Part shown: in pieces, positions 1 through 7,817 of the stretch
Numbering within the stretch: the first letter of the stretch is position 1
Layout of the letters: each line of letters opens with the position of its first letter
Assembly (NCBI GenBank): GCA_017551765.1
Contig: JAFZKV010000108.1
Span: forward strand, 1-38,677
Direction: 5' to 3'
DNA length: 38,677 nucleotides
Source of the DNA: Bacteroidales bacterium
GTDB lineage: Bacteria; Bacteroidota; Bacteroidia; Bacteroidales; P3
The notes under the pieces: generated by a model
Seen by the model: only the letters and a program-made list of their open reading frames with translations
Database searches by the model: none
What the model was told of the DNA's origin: nothing
Translations under genes and position numbers: made by a program

Positions 1-402
1 CTTGCCACCACGCAAGCCCACCTTCAATATACTGCCCCTCACAATGTTGACAGTGTCTGTCTTATGCTTGTCGTCGAGAAAAGTACCTGCACAGACACCT
101 TGCGACAAACCATCCCCTTCAGCCACTCTGCAGTATGGGCACCCAATGTCTTCTCTCCTGCCGCCGATGGCAACAACCGTTTTGTGGTTGTTGTCAATGA
201 AGGGGTGGCCGAGGATTTCCGTGTCTACAATCGCAACGGCGTGTTGGTGGCACACAGCGACGGCCCTGTGCCCGAGTGGGACGGCACCCACCTGGGTACT
301 CCTTGCCCGCAGGGAACCTATGTGTGGCACCTCCTCTACCGCCGCGATGACAATCCCGACCAACTACACACGCTCACCGGCACCGTCACACTGCTTAGAT
401 AA
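1..402 (+). CDS. C-terminal part of a T9SS type B (gliding-motility-associated, CHU_C) sorting-domain protein, 5'-truncated
   Basis: The frame is open from the first base, so the gene begins left of the window and only the last 133 codons are present. The visible part has the CHU_C/type B pattern: WAPNVFSP, then F.VYNRNG, then W.G...G...PQGTYVW near the end, closing on a short beta strand (GTVTLLR). In Bacteroidota this domain directs a periplasmic protein through the type IX secretion system to the surface or medium. The function of the missing body cannot be told. The same kind of C-terminus ends the giant protein at 25671-33863. I am confident of the domain and cannot name the protein. Confidence 0.8.
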   Translation, partial: LATTQAHLQYTAPHNVDSVCLMLVVEKSTCTDTLRQTIPFSHSAVWAPNVFSPAADGNNRFVVVVNEGVAEDFRVYNRNGVLVAHSDGPVPEWDGTHLGTPCPQGTYVWHLLYRRDDNPDQLHTLTGTVTLLR

Positions 403-442
403 ACCGTCATGAGTCCGACATTTCTTTTGCATTTCTTTTACC

Positions 443-488
443 GTTCTTCGGTCGTTCTTTGCTTTTTTCCGAAGAACGACCGAAGAAC
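443..488. terminator. Perfect 17-bp inverted repeat downstream of the first gene
   Basis: Bases 443-459 are exactly complementary to 472-488 with a 12-nt loop that contains a T run. The arm is itself a direct repeat: GTTCTT recurs 11 bp apart at 443 and 454, and AAGAAC recurs at 472, 483 and 505. It lies 40 bp after a stop codon, so it may end transcription, but no clear T tract follows the 3' arm. It may instead belong to the 11-bp repeat family described in the findings. Confidence 0.5.
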
Positions 489-517
489 TCCGACTGATCG
501 ACAAAAGAACGGCCGGT

Positions 518-568
518 GTTTAACTGCTGTTTAACTAAAATTTGTAGTAAAACAATAGTTAAACAGCA
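518..568. repeat. Perfect 13-bp inverted repeat with an 11-bp direct repeat in its left arm
   Basis: Bases 525-537 pair exactly with 556-568. The octamer GTTTAACT occurs at 518-525 and again at 529-536, an 11-bp spacing. The element sits in the 259-bp gap before the gene at 662. I saw no TAnnTTTG promoter in this gap, so the repeats are its main content. Confidence 0.6.
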
Positions 569-661
569 ATGGAACGGTAGTCGATGAGGCGGAGTTGGAT
601 TTTTTTTTTACAAGGCTTGCAATAATTATGCAATAAGGAGCACTAAATATTATTACTATAT

Positions 662-3319
662 ATGCGAACTATGAAATATAACAGAGGTATCTTGTTGAGA
701 GCGTTGCTGTTGGTAGCAATGCTGTTGTCGGTGACGATGGTGGAGGCGCAGCCTGGCGGTGGCCCTGGTGGTCGTCCACCGATGGGTGGGCCTGGCGGCC
801 GTTTCCCTGGTGGCCGTCCTCCGATGGGCAACCGCGATTGGAACCAGATGGGCGATAGCCAGAAAGCCCAACAGGTGAAACAGAAGAAGAAAGTGAAAGA
901 GGGCGATACCTTCAAGGTGGTAGGTTCCTTGCGTGACTCCGTGAGCGGCGAGTTCCTGGCCTTTGTCAATGTGGCGGTGCTCGACTCGGCCGACTCGAGT
1001 TTCATCAAGGGTGCCTCCACCAATTTCGACGGACTCTTTGAGGTGACCGAGATACCGGCAGGAGCCTACCTGCTGCGTGTAAGCGCCATTGGCTACCAGA
1101 ACGTCCTCATCCCCTTCAATGTGACCAACAATACCGCCCTCGGTACCTTCCGCCTTAAACCTGGCGCCACCACCCTCAAGGAGGTGAGCATCACGGCCGA
1201 GAAGCCCCTCTATGCTATGGATGGTGAGAAGCTGATATACAACGTCAGTGAGGACCCCAGCATACAGACCGGCACCACCGAGGACGCCCTGCAGAACGCC
1301 CCGGGTGTGGAGGTGGACGTGGAGGGCAACATCACGTTGCGTGGCGTATCGAGCGTGGAAATCTGGATTAATGACAAACCGTCTAAGCTTACGGAGGAGA
1401 ACCTGAAGACTTACTTGCAGACGCTGCCGGCCAACGCTCTGGCGCGCATCGAGGCCATCACCAACCCCTCGGCCAAGTACGCTACCGATGCCGAGGCAGT
1501 CATCAACATTGTCACCTCGGCACACATCAAGAGCAACCAATTTATCAGTTTTGGCCTTAACGGAGCCACCCAGCCTTTCATCAGCCCGTGGTTGAGTTAC
1601 ATGTGGACCAAGGAAAAACTTAGTATAAATTTCTTTGCCAGCGGACGCTATAGCTCCCGCAATAACACCAATGAAGGCTGGTCGCTCAGTCAGCGCCGCC
1701 ATCAATCCACAGACCCTGCGGACACGGTTCAGTTCGATGACGTGGAGGATACCACTTTCCAGCGTTCGTTCGACACAAGCTATAGTGCCAACTTTTTCCT
1801 TGGGGTCAACTATGAGATAGACTCCATGACCGAACTCTCGTTTGATGCCGGAGGTTTCTACAACCACAACGGCAGCTCGTCGGACAGCTGGCGCCAGCAG
1901 ACTGTTTTCCTTACACCGGACGACAGCATCACCAACGACACCACCCGTAGTCTCAGTGGTTCCAATTCGTTCATGACCCACATCGGGACCGACTACACCA
2001 AGAAGTTCGACCTCGAAGGCCACAACCTGCGCATTGGCTTCAACGCCCGTGTGTCGCACAACGCCAGCGAGCAGTGGTATAACCGCATGTACGACACCTA
2101 CACCGACCTTGACGAACATCGTTACCTTTTGACTGACAACTATAACTATGGTGTCAGCATCGACGCCCGCTACAACCGACCCTACTCCAAGGACGGCGAG
2201 ATGAGCTACGGCTTGCGGGCCGACTTTAGTGGCCTCAATAACGATTACCAGCGCTTCAACGATACGCTCAGAAAAGTTCCCGATGACCTCCGCACCTACC
2301 ACTTCAACGGCAGTGACGGCAGTGTGGATGCCGATGTCGATTGGACGCACCGCTGGGGCGGTTTCACCCTCAGCAGCGGTCTCGGTGTGGGGCTGAACCG
2401 CACCTACTACGACTACATCAGCGTGATGCCTTTTGCCGACGACAGCGTGTACTTCACCTTTGACATGCACCCCTCGCTGCACTTGAGCTACCGTACGGAA
2501 GACATGCATAACTTCAAGCTGAACTACACCATGCGCATGTCCAATCCGGGCGAGGAACAGGTGAGCACTTTCCGCCGCTATGGCAACTCAAACTACAGCA
2601 CCGGCAACCCCGACGGCCTGATGCCCAGCTACACTCACAGCTTCGAGGCGGGCTGGCAGAAGTTCTTTGAGCGCTTCGGAAATGTCGGTGTCGAGCTTTA
2701 CGGCCGCCACAGCACCAACGAAATCAGTTCGCTCACCAGCCGTACCTTCGACGACGAATACCTGCCCAACCGTGCCATCGACTTTAGCATCCCATACAAC
2801 ATGGGACAATCGTGGCGCTACGGTGCCAGCCTCAACATGACTTACCGCCCCACGGGTTTCTTCAATGTTCGCCTCTATGCCAACGTCTATGACTACGGTT
2901 ACCACCTCGACAACTATCGTGGCCAGCCCTATAACAAGGACATGTGGTCGTGGAGCGTGCGCCTCAACGCGTGGACCAAAATCTTCAACCAATACCAGAT
3001 ACACCTTTCGGCCAACTACAACTCGCGCACCCTCAGCCTGATGAGCATCAGGGGTGAGCGCTACTCTCTCAATATGGGTGTGCGCAGCGACTTTTTCAAG
3101 CGCAAACTCTCTGTCTTCGTCAACGTGCAGGACATCTTCGGCTGGGGCGCCAAGCTGGGTTCCACCAGCCAGAACACCAACCCCAACTACCTCAGCAGCA
3201 ACACCAACAAGATGCTGAACAGCACATACATCTCTGCCGGCATCACGTTGCGCTTCGGTAAGATGGAACTCGAAAGGAACGCCAAAGAGGGTGAAAGTGA
3301 GACCGGAGACAGCCTGTAA
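662..3319 (+). CDS. Outer-membrane beta-barrel protein with carboxypeptidase-regulatory-like domain (TonB-receptor-like)
   Basis: This is a secreted protein of 885 residues. A signal peptide ends near residue 30 (VEAQ). It is followed by a Gly/Pro/Arg-rich stretch (about 31-57), then a carboxypeptidase-regulatory-like beta-sandwich (about 84-165, with the typical GYQN and LKEVSITAEKP transition), a TonB-plug-like region (about 180-290, APGVEV and ITNPSAKY), and a long Tyr/Asn-rich barrel to the end. This order fits the 'outer membrane beta-barrel family' related to TonB-dependent receptors, and 885 residues is normal for it. No SusD-like partner is adjacent. A second ATG at 671 would also give a good signal peptide; both starts are in frame. 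The substrate is unknown. Confidence 0.85.
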   Translation: MRTMKYNRGILLRALLLVAMLLSVTMVEAQPGGGPGGRPPMGGPGGRFPGGRPPMGNRDWNQMGDSQKAQQVKQKKKVKEGDTFKVVGSLRDSVSGEFLAFVNVAVLDSADSSFIKGASTNFDGLFEVTEIPAGAYLLRVSAIGYQNVLIPFNVTNNTALGTFRLKPGATTLKEVSITAEKPLYAMDGEKLIYNVSEDPSIQTGTTEDALQNAPGVEVDVEGNITLRGVSSVEIWINDKPSKLTEENLKTYLQTLPANALARIEAITNPSAKYATDAEAVINIVTSAHIKSNQFISFGLNGATQPFISPWLSYMWTKEKLSINFFASGRYSSRNNTNEGWSLSQRRHQSTDPADTVQFDDVEDTTFQRSFDTSYSANFFLGVNYEIDSMTELSFDAGGFYNHNGSSSDSWRQQTVFLTPDDSITNDTTRSLSGSNSFMTHIGTDYTKKFDLEGHNLRIGFNARVSHNASEQWYNRMYDTYTDLDEHRYLLTDNYNYGVSIDARYNRPYSKDGEMSYGLRADFSGLNNDYQRFNDTLRKVPDDLRTYHFNGSDGSVDADVDWTHRWGGFTLSSGLGVGLNRTYYDYISVMPFADDSVYFTFDMHPSLHLSYRTEDMHNFKLNYTMRMSNPGEEQVSTFRRYGNSNYSTGNPDGLMPSYTHSFEAGWQKFFERFGNVGVELYGRHSTNEISSLTSRTFDDEYLPNRAIDFSIPYNMGQSWRYGASLNMTYRPTGFFNVRLYANVYDYGYHLDNYRGQPYNKDMWSWSVRLNAWTKIFNQYQIHLSANYNSRTLSLMSIRGERYSLNMGVRSDFFKRKLSVFVNVQDIFGWGAKLGSTSQNTNPNYLSSNTNKMLNSTYISAGITLRFGKMELERNAKEGESETGDSL

Positions 3320-3333
3320 AAGTTGAAAAAGGG

Positions 3334-3407
3334 AAAGTGAAAAGTGAAAATTTGTTTGCTGCAACTATCTGATTTTCACTTTTCACTTTTCGCTTTTTGC
3401 TTTTCGG
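3334..3407. repeat. Inverted pair of 7-bp tandem repeats (possible terminator hairpin)
   Basis: Bases 3334-3351 (AAAGTGA units) are exactly complementary to 3372-3389. The right arm continues as five 7-bp units from 3373 to 3407 (TTTTCAC, TTTTCAC, TTTTCGC, TTTTTGC, TTTTCGG). The hairpin starts 15 bp after the stop codon of the barrel gene, so it could act as its terminator. The array in the right arm runs up to the A-tract and promoter of tRNA-Gln. Confidence 0.6.
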
Positions 3408-3417
3408 AAAAAAAATA

Positions 3418-3449
3418 TTTGGTCAGTTTCGGAAAAGTTAGTACTTTTG
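3418..3449 (+). promoter_or_regulatory. Bacteroidota-type promoter of tRNA-Gln
   Basis: TTTG at 3418-3421 and TACTTTTG at 3442-3449 are separated by 20 bp, matching the -33/-7 form used by the primary sigma factor of Bacteroidota. An A-tract lies just upstream. The tRNA begins 41 bp after the -7 element. Bases 3418-3456 are 37/39 identical to the promoter of tRNA-Phe on the other strand (14943-14905). Confidence 0.85.
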
Positions 3450-3490
3450 CACCCGCTTTTGAAGAAAAAGAAGCAATCCCAATTACCGAT

Positions 3491-3561
3491 TGTCCTATGG
3501 TGTAACGGTAGCACATCTGACTCTGGATCAGCTTGTCTTGGTTCGAATCCAGGTAGGACAA
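3491..3561 (+). tRNA. tRNA-Gln (CTG anticodon)
   Basis: A full cloverleaf can be drawn. The acceptor stem is 3491-3497 with 3554-3560, all seven pairs formed. The D stem is 3500-3503 with 3511-3514. The anticodon stem is 3516-3520 with 3528-3532, with a mismatch at the outermost pair (T27-C43). The anticodon loop is CTCTGGA, giving anticodon CTG, which reads CAG. The T stem is 3537-3541 with 3549-3553 around TTCGAAT. The discriminator is A at 3561. CCA is not encoded. Confidence 0.92.
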
Positions 3562-3564
3562 CAG

Positions 3565-3592
3565 AAAGTGGCGATTAATCGCCACTTTTTTT
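3565..3592 (+). terminator. Rho-independent terminator of tRNA-Gln
   Basis: The self-complementary arms 3565-3576 and 3577-3588 form a hairpin that runs into seven T residues (3586-3592). It begins four bases after the tRNA. Confidence 0.88.
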
Positions 3593-3622
3593 GTTTATAT
3601 TGGAAATTATTTCGTATCTTTG
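3590..3622 (+). promoter_or_regulatory. Promoter of the membrane protein-transglutaminase operon
   Basis: TTTG at 3590-3593 and TATCTTTG at 3615-3622 are 21 bp apart, a good Bacteroidota promoter. The first ATG follows 31 bp later at 3654. The -33 element overlaps the T run of the tRNA-Gln terminator. Confidence 0.75.
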
Positions 3623-3653
3623 CACCATTAATCTTTTCAAAAAATAGTAAGTC

Positions 3654-4091
3654 ATGGAAGAGCAACACATTCAACTTCAAGAAGAAGTGAAGCAGTATGT
3701 CCGTAGCACGGGCCGATGGTACAATTTTTTCGCCATTCTCAGTATCGTTGGTATCGCCTTTATGGTTCCTACGGCCCTCCTCTTTTTTGTGGCTGGCGGC
3801 TTTATGAGTGAAGCAATGGCCGAAGCGGGACAGCCTTTCCCGGCATGGGTCTTTGGTGTGATTTATCTTGTTTCTGCCGCCCTGATGGTGCCAATCGTTA
3901 TTTACTTGATGCGTGCATCGAAGGATGCCAAGAGCGCTGTGGAGCTCAACAGCAACGAGGCTGCGGTCCGCTTCCTGCGTAACACCAAGTCGTATTGGAA
4001 GTTCTATGGCATCCTCACCATCGTGATGATAGCGCTTTGCATCGTCGCGGTGCCCATTGCCGTTATTATTGGTGTTGCCGCAGCCCTTTAA
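3654..4091 (+). CDS. Small three-helix membrane protein (DUF5362-like)
   Basis: This is a 145-residue protein with no signal peptide. Three hydrophobic segments are visible at about 23-50, 65-87 and 116-140, so it is an inner-membrane protein. The N-terminal tail is short and charged. The segment AAVRFLRNTKSYWKFYGI between the second and third helices resembles what I recall of the DUF5362 family of Bacteroidota; no activity is known for that family. It is the first gene of an operon: the transglutaminase gene follows after 28 bp. The promoter at 3590-3622 and the tRNA terminator just upstream mark the operon start clearly. Confidence 0.75.
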   Translation: MEEQHIQLQEEVKQYVRSTGRWYNFFAILSIVGIAFMVPTALLFFVAGGFMSEAMAEAGQPFPAWVFGVIYLVSAALMVPIVIYLMRASKDAKSAVELNSNEAAVRFLRNTKSYWKFYGILTIVMIALCIVAVPIAVIIGVAAAL

Positions 4092-4119
4092 TTCTGTCAT
4101 GTTTATAATTTAGAAGAAG

Positions 4120-6114
4120 ATGAAGAAGATATTTTTAGTCCTTTCTTTGATGGCAGTGTGCGCTTCCTACTCAGTGGCGCAGCAAAATGCCCTGCCAGGC
4201 AAGTATGCCGGCAGCAACACTGTCACCCTGTTTGATTCGACGGGTGTCTATATGGAAGAGTCGGGTCTCAGCCATGTGTTGACTCACAAGTGCATCCGCA
4301 TGTACAGTTATGCCGGCTGTGCGCGGTGGAGCACCTACAAGATTGACTACGACCCCCTGTCGGCCTACTGCGAGATTACCCATGTGTTGGTGCACCGCGC
4401 CGCTACAGGCAAGACTGACACGCTGGTGTGGCCCGGCCGTGAAGGCAATGTGACGGTGTATGACTATGTGGCACCGGCCCGCATGATTTATTGGGGCGCC
4501 AGCCAGAAGATGGTCGAGGTGGGGCACCTGGACCTCAACGACCGCCTGGAGGTGTGGACCTACAAGAAAGGTTATACCTATGCCTTGCTGGCCGACGAAC
4601 AGCCGTCGCTGAATGGAACGTTTGCGGCGCTGCCCGAGGATGATGCGCGCTATGTACCACCCATGAAGGGCCATTACTATGACATCGTGCCTTTCTGGAG
4701 CGATGAGCCTGTACAGAAGAAGGTCTATCAGCTGAACATCCTCGACAGCAAAACGCTGCAATACAAGGTCTACAATGGCAATCTTGAAGTGCGTCGCGAG
4801 GCTGCCGACGAGGAAGGCCGCACGCTCTACACCTTTAGCAACAATGAGGATATCATGCCGCTCAAACGTGAGCCGAGGGCTTTGGCCAACAACGACATAC
4901 AGTGCAAACTCCTGCTCAGCACCAGCCCCGATTGGCAGGCCAAGAGTCGTTGGTTTTATGGCGTGAATGAGGACTATGGTTCGTTCAAGGCCACGCCTGC
5001 TGTGCAGAAGAAAGTCAACGAGCTGCTGCGTGGTGCCAAGGACGAGATGGACAGCATCAGCCGCCTGACCCATTGGGTGGCCGACAACATCCGCTATGCC
5101 GGTATCTCGATGGGCGAGGGCGAAGGCTTTACACTGCACAATGCCGAGATGAACTACACCGACCGTTGCGGTGTGTGCAAGGACAAGGCTTCCACGCTCA
5201 TCGGCTTCCTGCGTGCCGCAGGCTTCAAGGCCTACGCCGCCATGACGATGGCGGGCGAGCGCATCGACCGCATACCGGCCGACCAATTCAACCACTCGGT
5301 CTGCGCCGTGCAGCTGCGCGACGGCTCGTTCCGCATGCTCGACCCCACCTGGGTGCCCAATGTGCGTGAGTTGTGGAGCAGCGCCGAGCAGCAGCAGGGC
5401 TATCTCATCGGCACGGCTGAAGGGTGCGACCTCATGGAGACCCCCATCTCGCCTGCCGAGAAGCACTACATCCGCATCAGCGGCGCGAACACCATCGACA
5501 AGGATGGCACTCTCACCGGCACCATCAGCATCACTGCTGAGGGGCAGAGCGACGCCTCGGTACGCGGCGTGTTCAGCGCCCGCCAGAGCGAGTGGCGCCG
5601 CAACCTCGAGCTGGAGTTGCTGCGCATTGCTCCCAATGCGGAGATACTTGACATACAGTACACCGACCCCGACCGTTACCTGGAGCAGCCGGTGAAGATT
5701 ACCTACAAATACCGCATACCCAACTATGCCGTCGTCAGCAAGGATGTGATTGAATTTATCCCCCTTACCGCGCGCAACTTCTTCAGCCGCGCCATGAGCC
5801 ACCTTTACTTCGACTTCAGCAAGGAGACCCGTCAGCAGCCCTTCAGCGACCGCTGCTCCAGACTCATCCAGATACATGAGGACATCCTGCTGCCTGACGA
5901 ATACAAGCAGTTCCACTATCCGATGGTGGATGGTGTCGCCGACCCCGCCGCCGCGTTTGGTTGTGGCTTCCAGATGGAAGGCAACAAGTTGACCTTCGGC
6001 GAGCAGGTTGTCTTCAGCAAGCGCGTCTACGAGGCCCAGGATTGGATGTCTTTCCGTGCCGCCGCCATGAACCAGCTGAAAGTGGCTGAAACTCCCGTGA
6101 TATTGACCAAATAA
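4120..6114 (+). CDS. Secreted DUF3857 and transglutaminase-like domain protein
   Basis: This 664-residue protein has a signal peptide (about 1-20, ending SVAQ). An N-terminal beta-rich DUF3857-type region covers about 30-280. A transglutaminase-like fold follows at about 290-420. Its triad is visible: Cys353 in RCGVCKDKA, His392 in QFNHSV and Asp408 in MLDPTW. The rest (about 440-664) is a beta-rich tail. Such proteins are exported and are thought to be papain-like hydrolases or transferases acting on peptides; the substrate is unknown. A paralogue follows after 12 bp in which the catalytic Cys is lost, suggesting the two work together. Confidence 0.87.
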   Translation: MKKIFLVLSLMAVCASYSVAQQNALPGKYAGSNTVTLFDSTGVYMEESGLSHVLTHKCIRMYSYAGCARWSTYKIDYDPLSAYCEITHVLVHRAATGKTDTLVWPGREGNVTVYDYVAPARMIYWGASQKMVEVGHLDLNDRLEVWTYKKGYTYALLADEQPSLNGTFAALPEDDARYVPPMKGHYYDIVPFWSDEPVQKKVYQLNILDSKTLQYKVYNGNLEVRREAADEEGRTLYTFSNNEDIMPLKREPRALANNDIQCKLLLSTSPDWQAKSRWFYGVNEDYGSFKATPAVQKKVNELLRGAKDEMDSISRLTHWVADNIRYAGISMGEGEGFTLHNAEMNYTDRCGVCKDKASTLIGFLRAAGFKAYAAMTMAGERIDRIPADQFNHSVCAVQLRDGSFRMLDPTWVPNVRELWSSAEQQQGYLIGTAEGCDLMETPISPAEKHYIRISGANTIDKDGTLTGTISITAEGQSDASVRGVFSARQSEWRRNLELELLRIAPNAEILDIQYTDPDRYLEQPVKITYKYRIPNYAVVSKDVIEFIPLTARNFFSRAMSHLYFDFSKETRQQPFSDRCSRLIQIHEDILLPDEYKQFHYPMVDGVADPAAAFGCGFQMEGNKLTFGEQVVFSKRVYEAQDWMSFRAAAMNQLKVAETPVILTK

Positions 6115-6126
6115 AGATTGACTGTT

Positions 6127-7599
6127 ATGAAAAAGATATTTCTCGTTGCCATAGCAACACTTCTTTGCACCACCGTATTCGCCCAGCAGCCCGATGCCGT
6201 GTTCAAACTGCTGCGCCAGGAGTGGACCGTCAACGCCGACGGCACCAGCGACTACCACTACCGCCATGAGGTACAGATACTGCGCAACCGTACTCTCACG
6301 GCCTACGCCGACAAAGGCGAAACCTTTGTGGTCTACAATCCCGACCTGGAGGAGCTGACGGTGAACGAAGTATACACCATACAGAAGGACGGCACCCGCA
6401 TTGATATGCCGCAGAACGCCTTCGTCTACCAGCTGCCTTCGCAGTGCGCCGACTGTGGCCGTTTCAACCACCTGCGCGAGCTGGCCATGATACACACCGG
6501 CATGGAGCTGGGCTGCACCATCGTGGTGGACTACACCATCCACCGCCACTACAGCCTGCTGACACAGACGCTCTGCCTCGTGCGCGAGTGCCCTGTGGAG
6601 CGGCTGGAGGTCAGCGTCAAGGTGCCTGAAGGGCAGGAACTGAACGTCAAGCTCAGCGACCCCGAGGTGTTTGTCTTCAAGCCCACCGTCGAGCAGACCG
6701 CCACCACCTACAGCCTCAAGGCCATCAACGTGCCGCAGACCTACGTGGATAACTATTTGCCCGCCAAGGAGGAACTCTACCCCATGTTGCATTTCTTCAA
6801 CGGCACGCCCGAGTTCCTGCCTGCCTTCGATGGCAATGGACTGAAGGAGGCTGAGGTGGCTGCCTACCAGCAGACCAAGGGCGAGGGTGCCCTGAAGGAC
6901 GTCACCGCCGTGCGTGACTTTGTGGTAGACAACATCCACCTCAACGACATCAACCCCGCCATGTTGGGCTATGTGCACGCCACCGCCGCCGAAGTGTGGC
7001 AGACGGGCTGCGGCACCGCCACCGACAAGGCTGTCCTGCTGGCCGCCATGCTCAACCAGATTGGCCATCAGGCCCGTGTGCTGGGCGACAACATGGATGA
7101 GGTGGGCGTGATGATTGACACGCTGGAATACCACCTCAATGTGCGCGCCAAGACTCCTGCCGTGCTCTACGGCGAGGCCAAAGACGAGGTGAAAATTGTC
7201 AGCGAGACAGGTACTTCCGATGCCAAACTCGACACTCTGGAGGACGGCTTCTATCATTTTGTGCTGCCTCCCATCGCCGGCAGCCCTCAGGTGCGTGCCA
7301 CCCACTTGGCTCTGGTCCGCACGGCTCCGCTGCAAGGGGCGGCCTGCGACATACAGTCCGATGTGACCTACCTGTTGCCGAAAGACGTAAAGATGGTCGG
7401 CAGCAGCCGGAACGACAAGTTGGTAGTCGACGGCCTGGGCTCGGTCGAGGTCAGCATCAAGCAGAGCGGCAAGAAGCTCCGCGTGGTGCGCAACCTCAAG
7501 ATTGACAAGAGTCTCATACCCGTCAGCGACTATGATGGCTACCGCAAGCTCCTCACCCTCTGGCAGGGCTACGACAAGGTGTTGCTGCGGAGCAAATAA
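6127..7599 (+). CDS. DUF3857-type paralogue with inactivated transglutaminase site
   Basis: The protein has 490 residues from the ATG at 6127; the TTG at 6118 is less likely, because the signal peptide MKKIFLVAIA...VFAQ starts exactly at the ATG. A DUF3857-like beta region covers about 22-235. The following helical part matches the transglutaminase fold of the preceding gene, but the motif that there reads CGVCKDKA is CGTATDKA here (about 295-302), so Ala298 stands where the nucleophilic Cys should be. I find no LDPT-type Asp motif. It is probably a non-catalytic partner or binding protein. It shares an operon with the two genes before it, and a large hairpin follows. Confidence 0.8.
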   Translation: MKKIFLVAIATLLCTTVFAQQPDAVFKLLRQEWTVNADGTSDYHYRHEVQILRNRTLTAYADKGETFVVYNPDLEELTVNEVYTIQKDGTRIDMPQNAFVYQLPSQCADCGRFNHLRELAMIHTGMELGCTIVVDYTIHRHYSLLTQTLCLVRECPVERLEVSVKVPEGQELNVKLSDPEVFVFKPTVEQTATTYSLKAINVPQTYVDNYLPAKEELYPMLHFFNGTPEFLPAFDGNGLKEAEVAAYQQTKGEGALKDVTAVRDFVVDNIHLNDINPAMLGYVHATAAEVWQTGCGTATDKAVLLAAMLNQIGHQARVLGDNMDEVGVMIDTLEYHLNVRAKTPAVLYGEAKDEVKIVSETGTSDAKLDTLEDGFYHFVLPPIAGSPQVRATHLALVRTAPLQGAACDIQSDVTYLLPKDVKMVGSSRNDKLVVDGLGSVEVSIKQSGKKLRVVRNLKIDKSLIPVSDYDGYRKLLTLWQGYDKVLLRSK

Positions 7600-7638
7600 C
7601 ACCGCTCTGGTTTCGATCGTTCATTAACTGTTTATCGG

Positions 7639-7689
7639 TAGTTCTTCAACAGTTCTTCAATTTTTTTTTGAAGAACTGTTGAAGAACTA
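7639..7689 (+). terminator. Perfect 22-bp inverted repeat with a 7-T loop
   Basis: Bases 7639-7660 and 7668-7689 are exactly complementary, with a loop of seven T. Each arm is a direct repeat of 11 bp (GTTCTTCAACA then GTTCTTCAAT). It lies 40 bp after the last gene of the operon and is the only plausible terminator there, although no T tract follows the 3' arm. It resembles the hairpin at 443-488 in sequence, spacing from the stop codon and 11-bp period. Confidence 0.6.
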
Positions 7690-7779
7690 TTGAAGGACAA
7701 TTGTCGAAATGAAGGAGTCATCAGGGTGCCGTTTAGGAGTTTTTTTGAAAAAAAATGGTGCCGATTAAAAATAAATGAG

Positions 7780-7787
7780 TATCTTTG
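7780..7787 (+). promoter_or_regulatory. -7 element of the C10 protease gene
   Basis: TATCTTTG lies 30 bp before the ATG at 7818 and is followed by GCAC, as at the other promoters here. A good TTTG at the right distance is missing; TGGTG near 7756-7760 is the nearest candidate for the -33 element. Confidence 0.6.
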
Positions 7788-7817
7788 CACACTAAAACAG
7801 AAAATAATAATAACAAT

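Noticed and set aside
31-60. Transposon or phage genes at the window edges
   Set aside because: Both edges lie inside ordinary genes (a T9SS protein and uvrA), and no transposase, integrase or terminal repeats were seen anywhere.
656-2509. A 617-codon open frame antisense to the outer-membrane barrel gene
   Set aside because: The plus-strand protein has a signal peptide and a full domain order; the antisense product is Val/His/Gly-rich with no recognisable family.
4171-7602. An open reading frame of 1143 codons on the minus strand, antisense to the transglutaminase gene and its paralogue
   Set aside because: It mirrors codon bias of the two plus-strand genes, has no domain, signal peptide or promoter, and is His/Val/Leu/Ala-rich as such shadows are.
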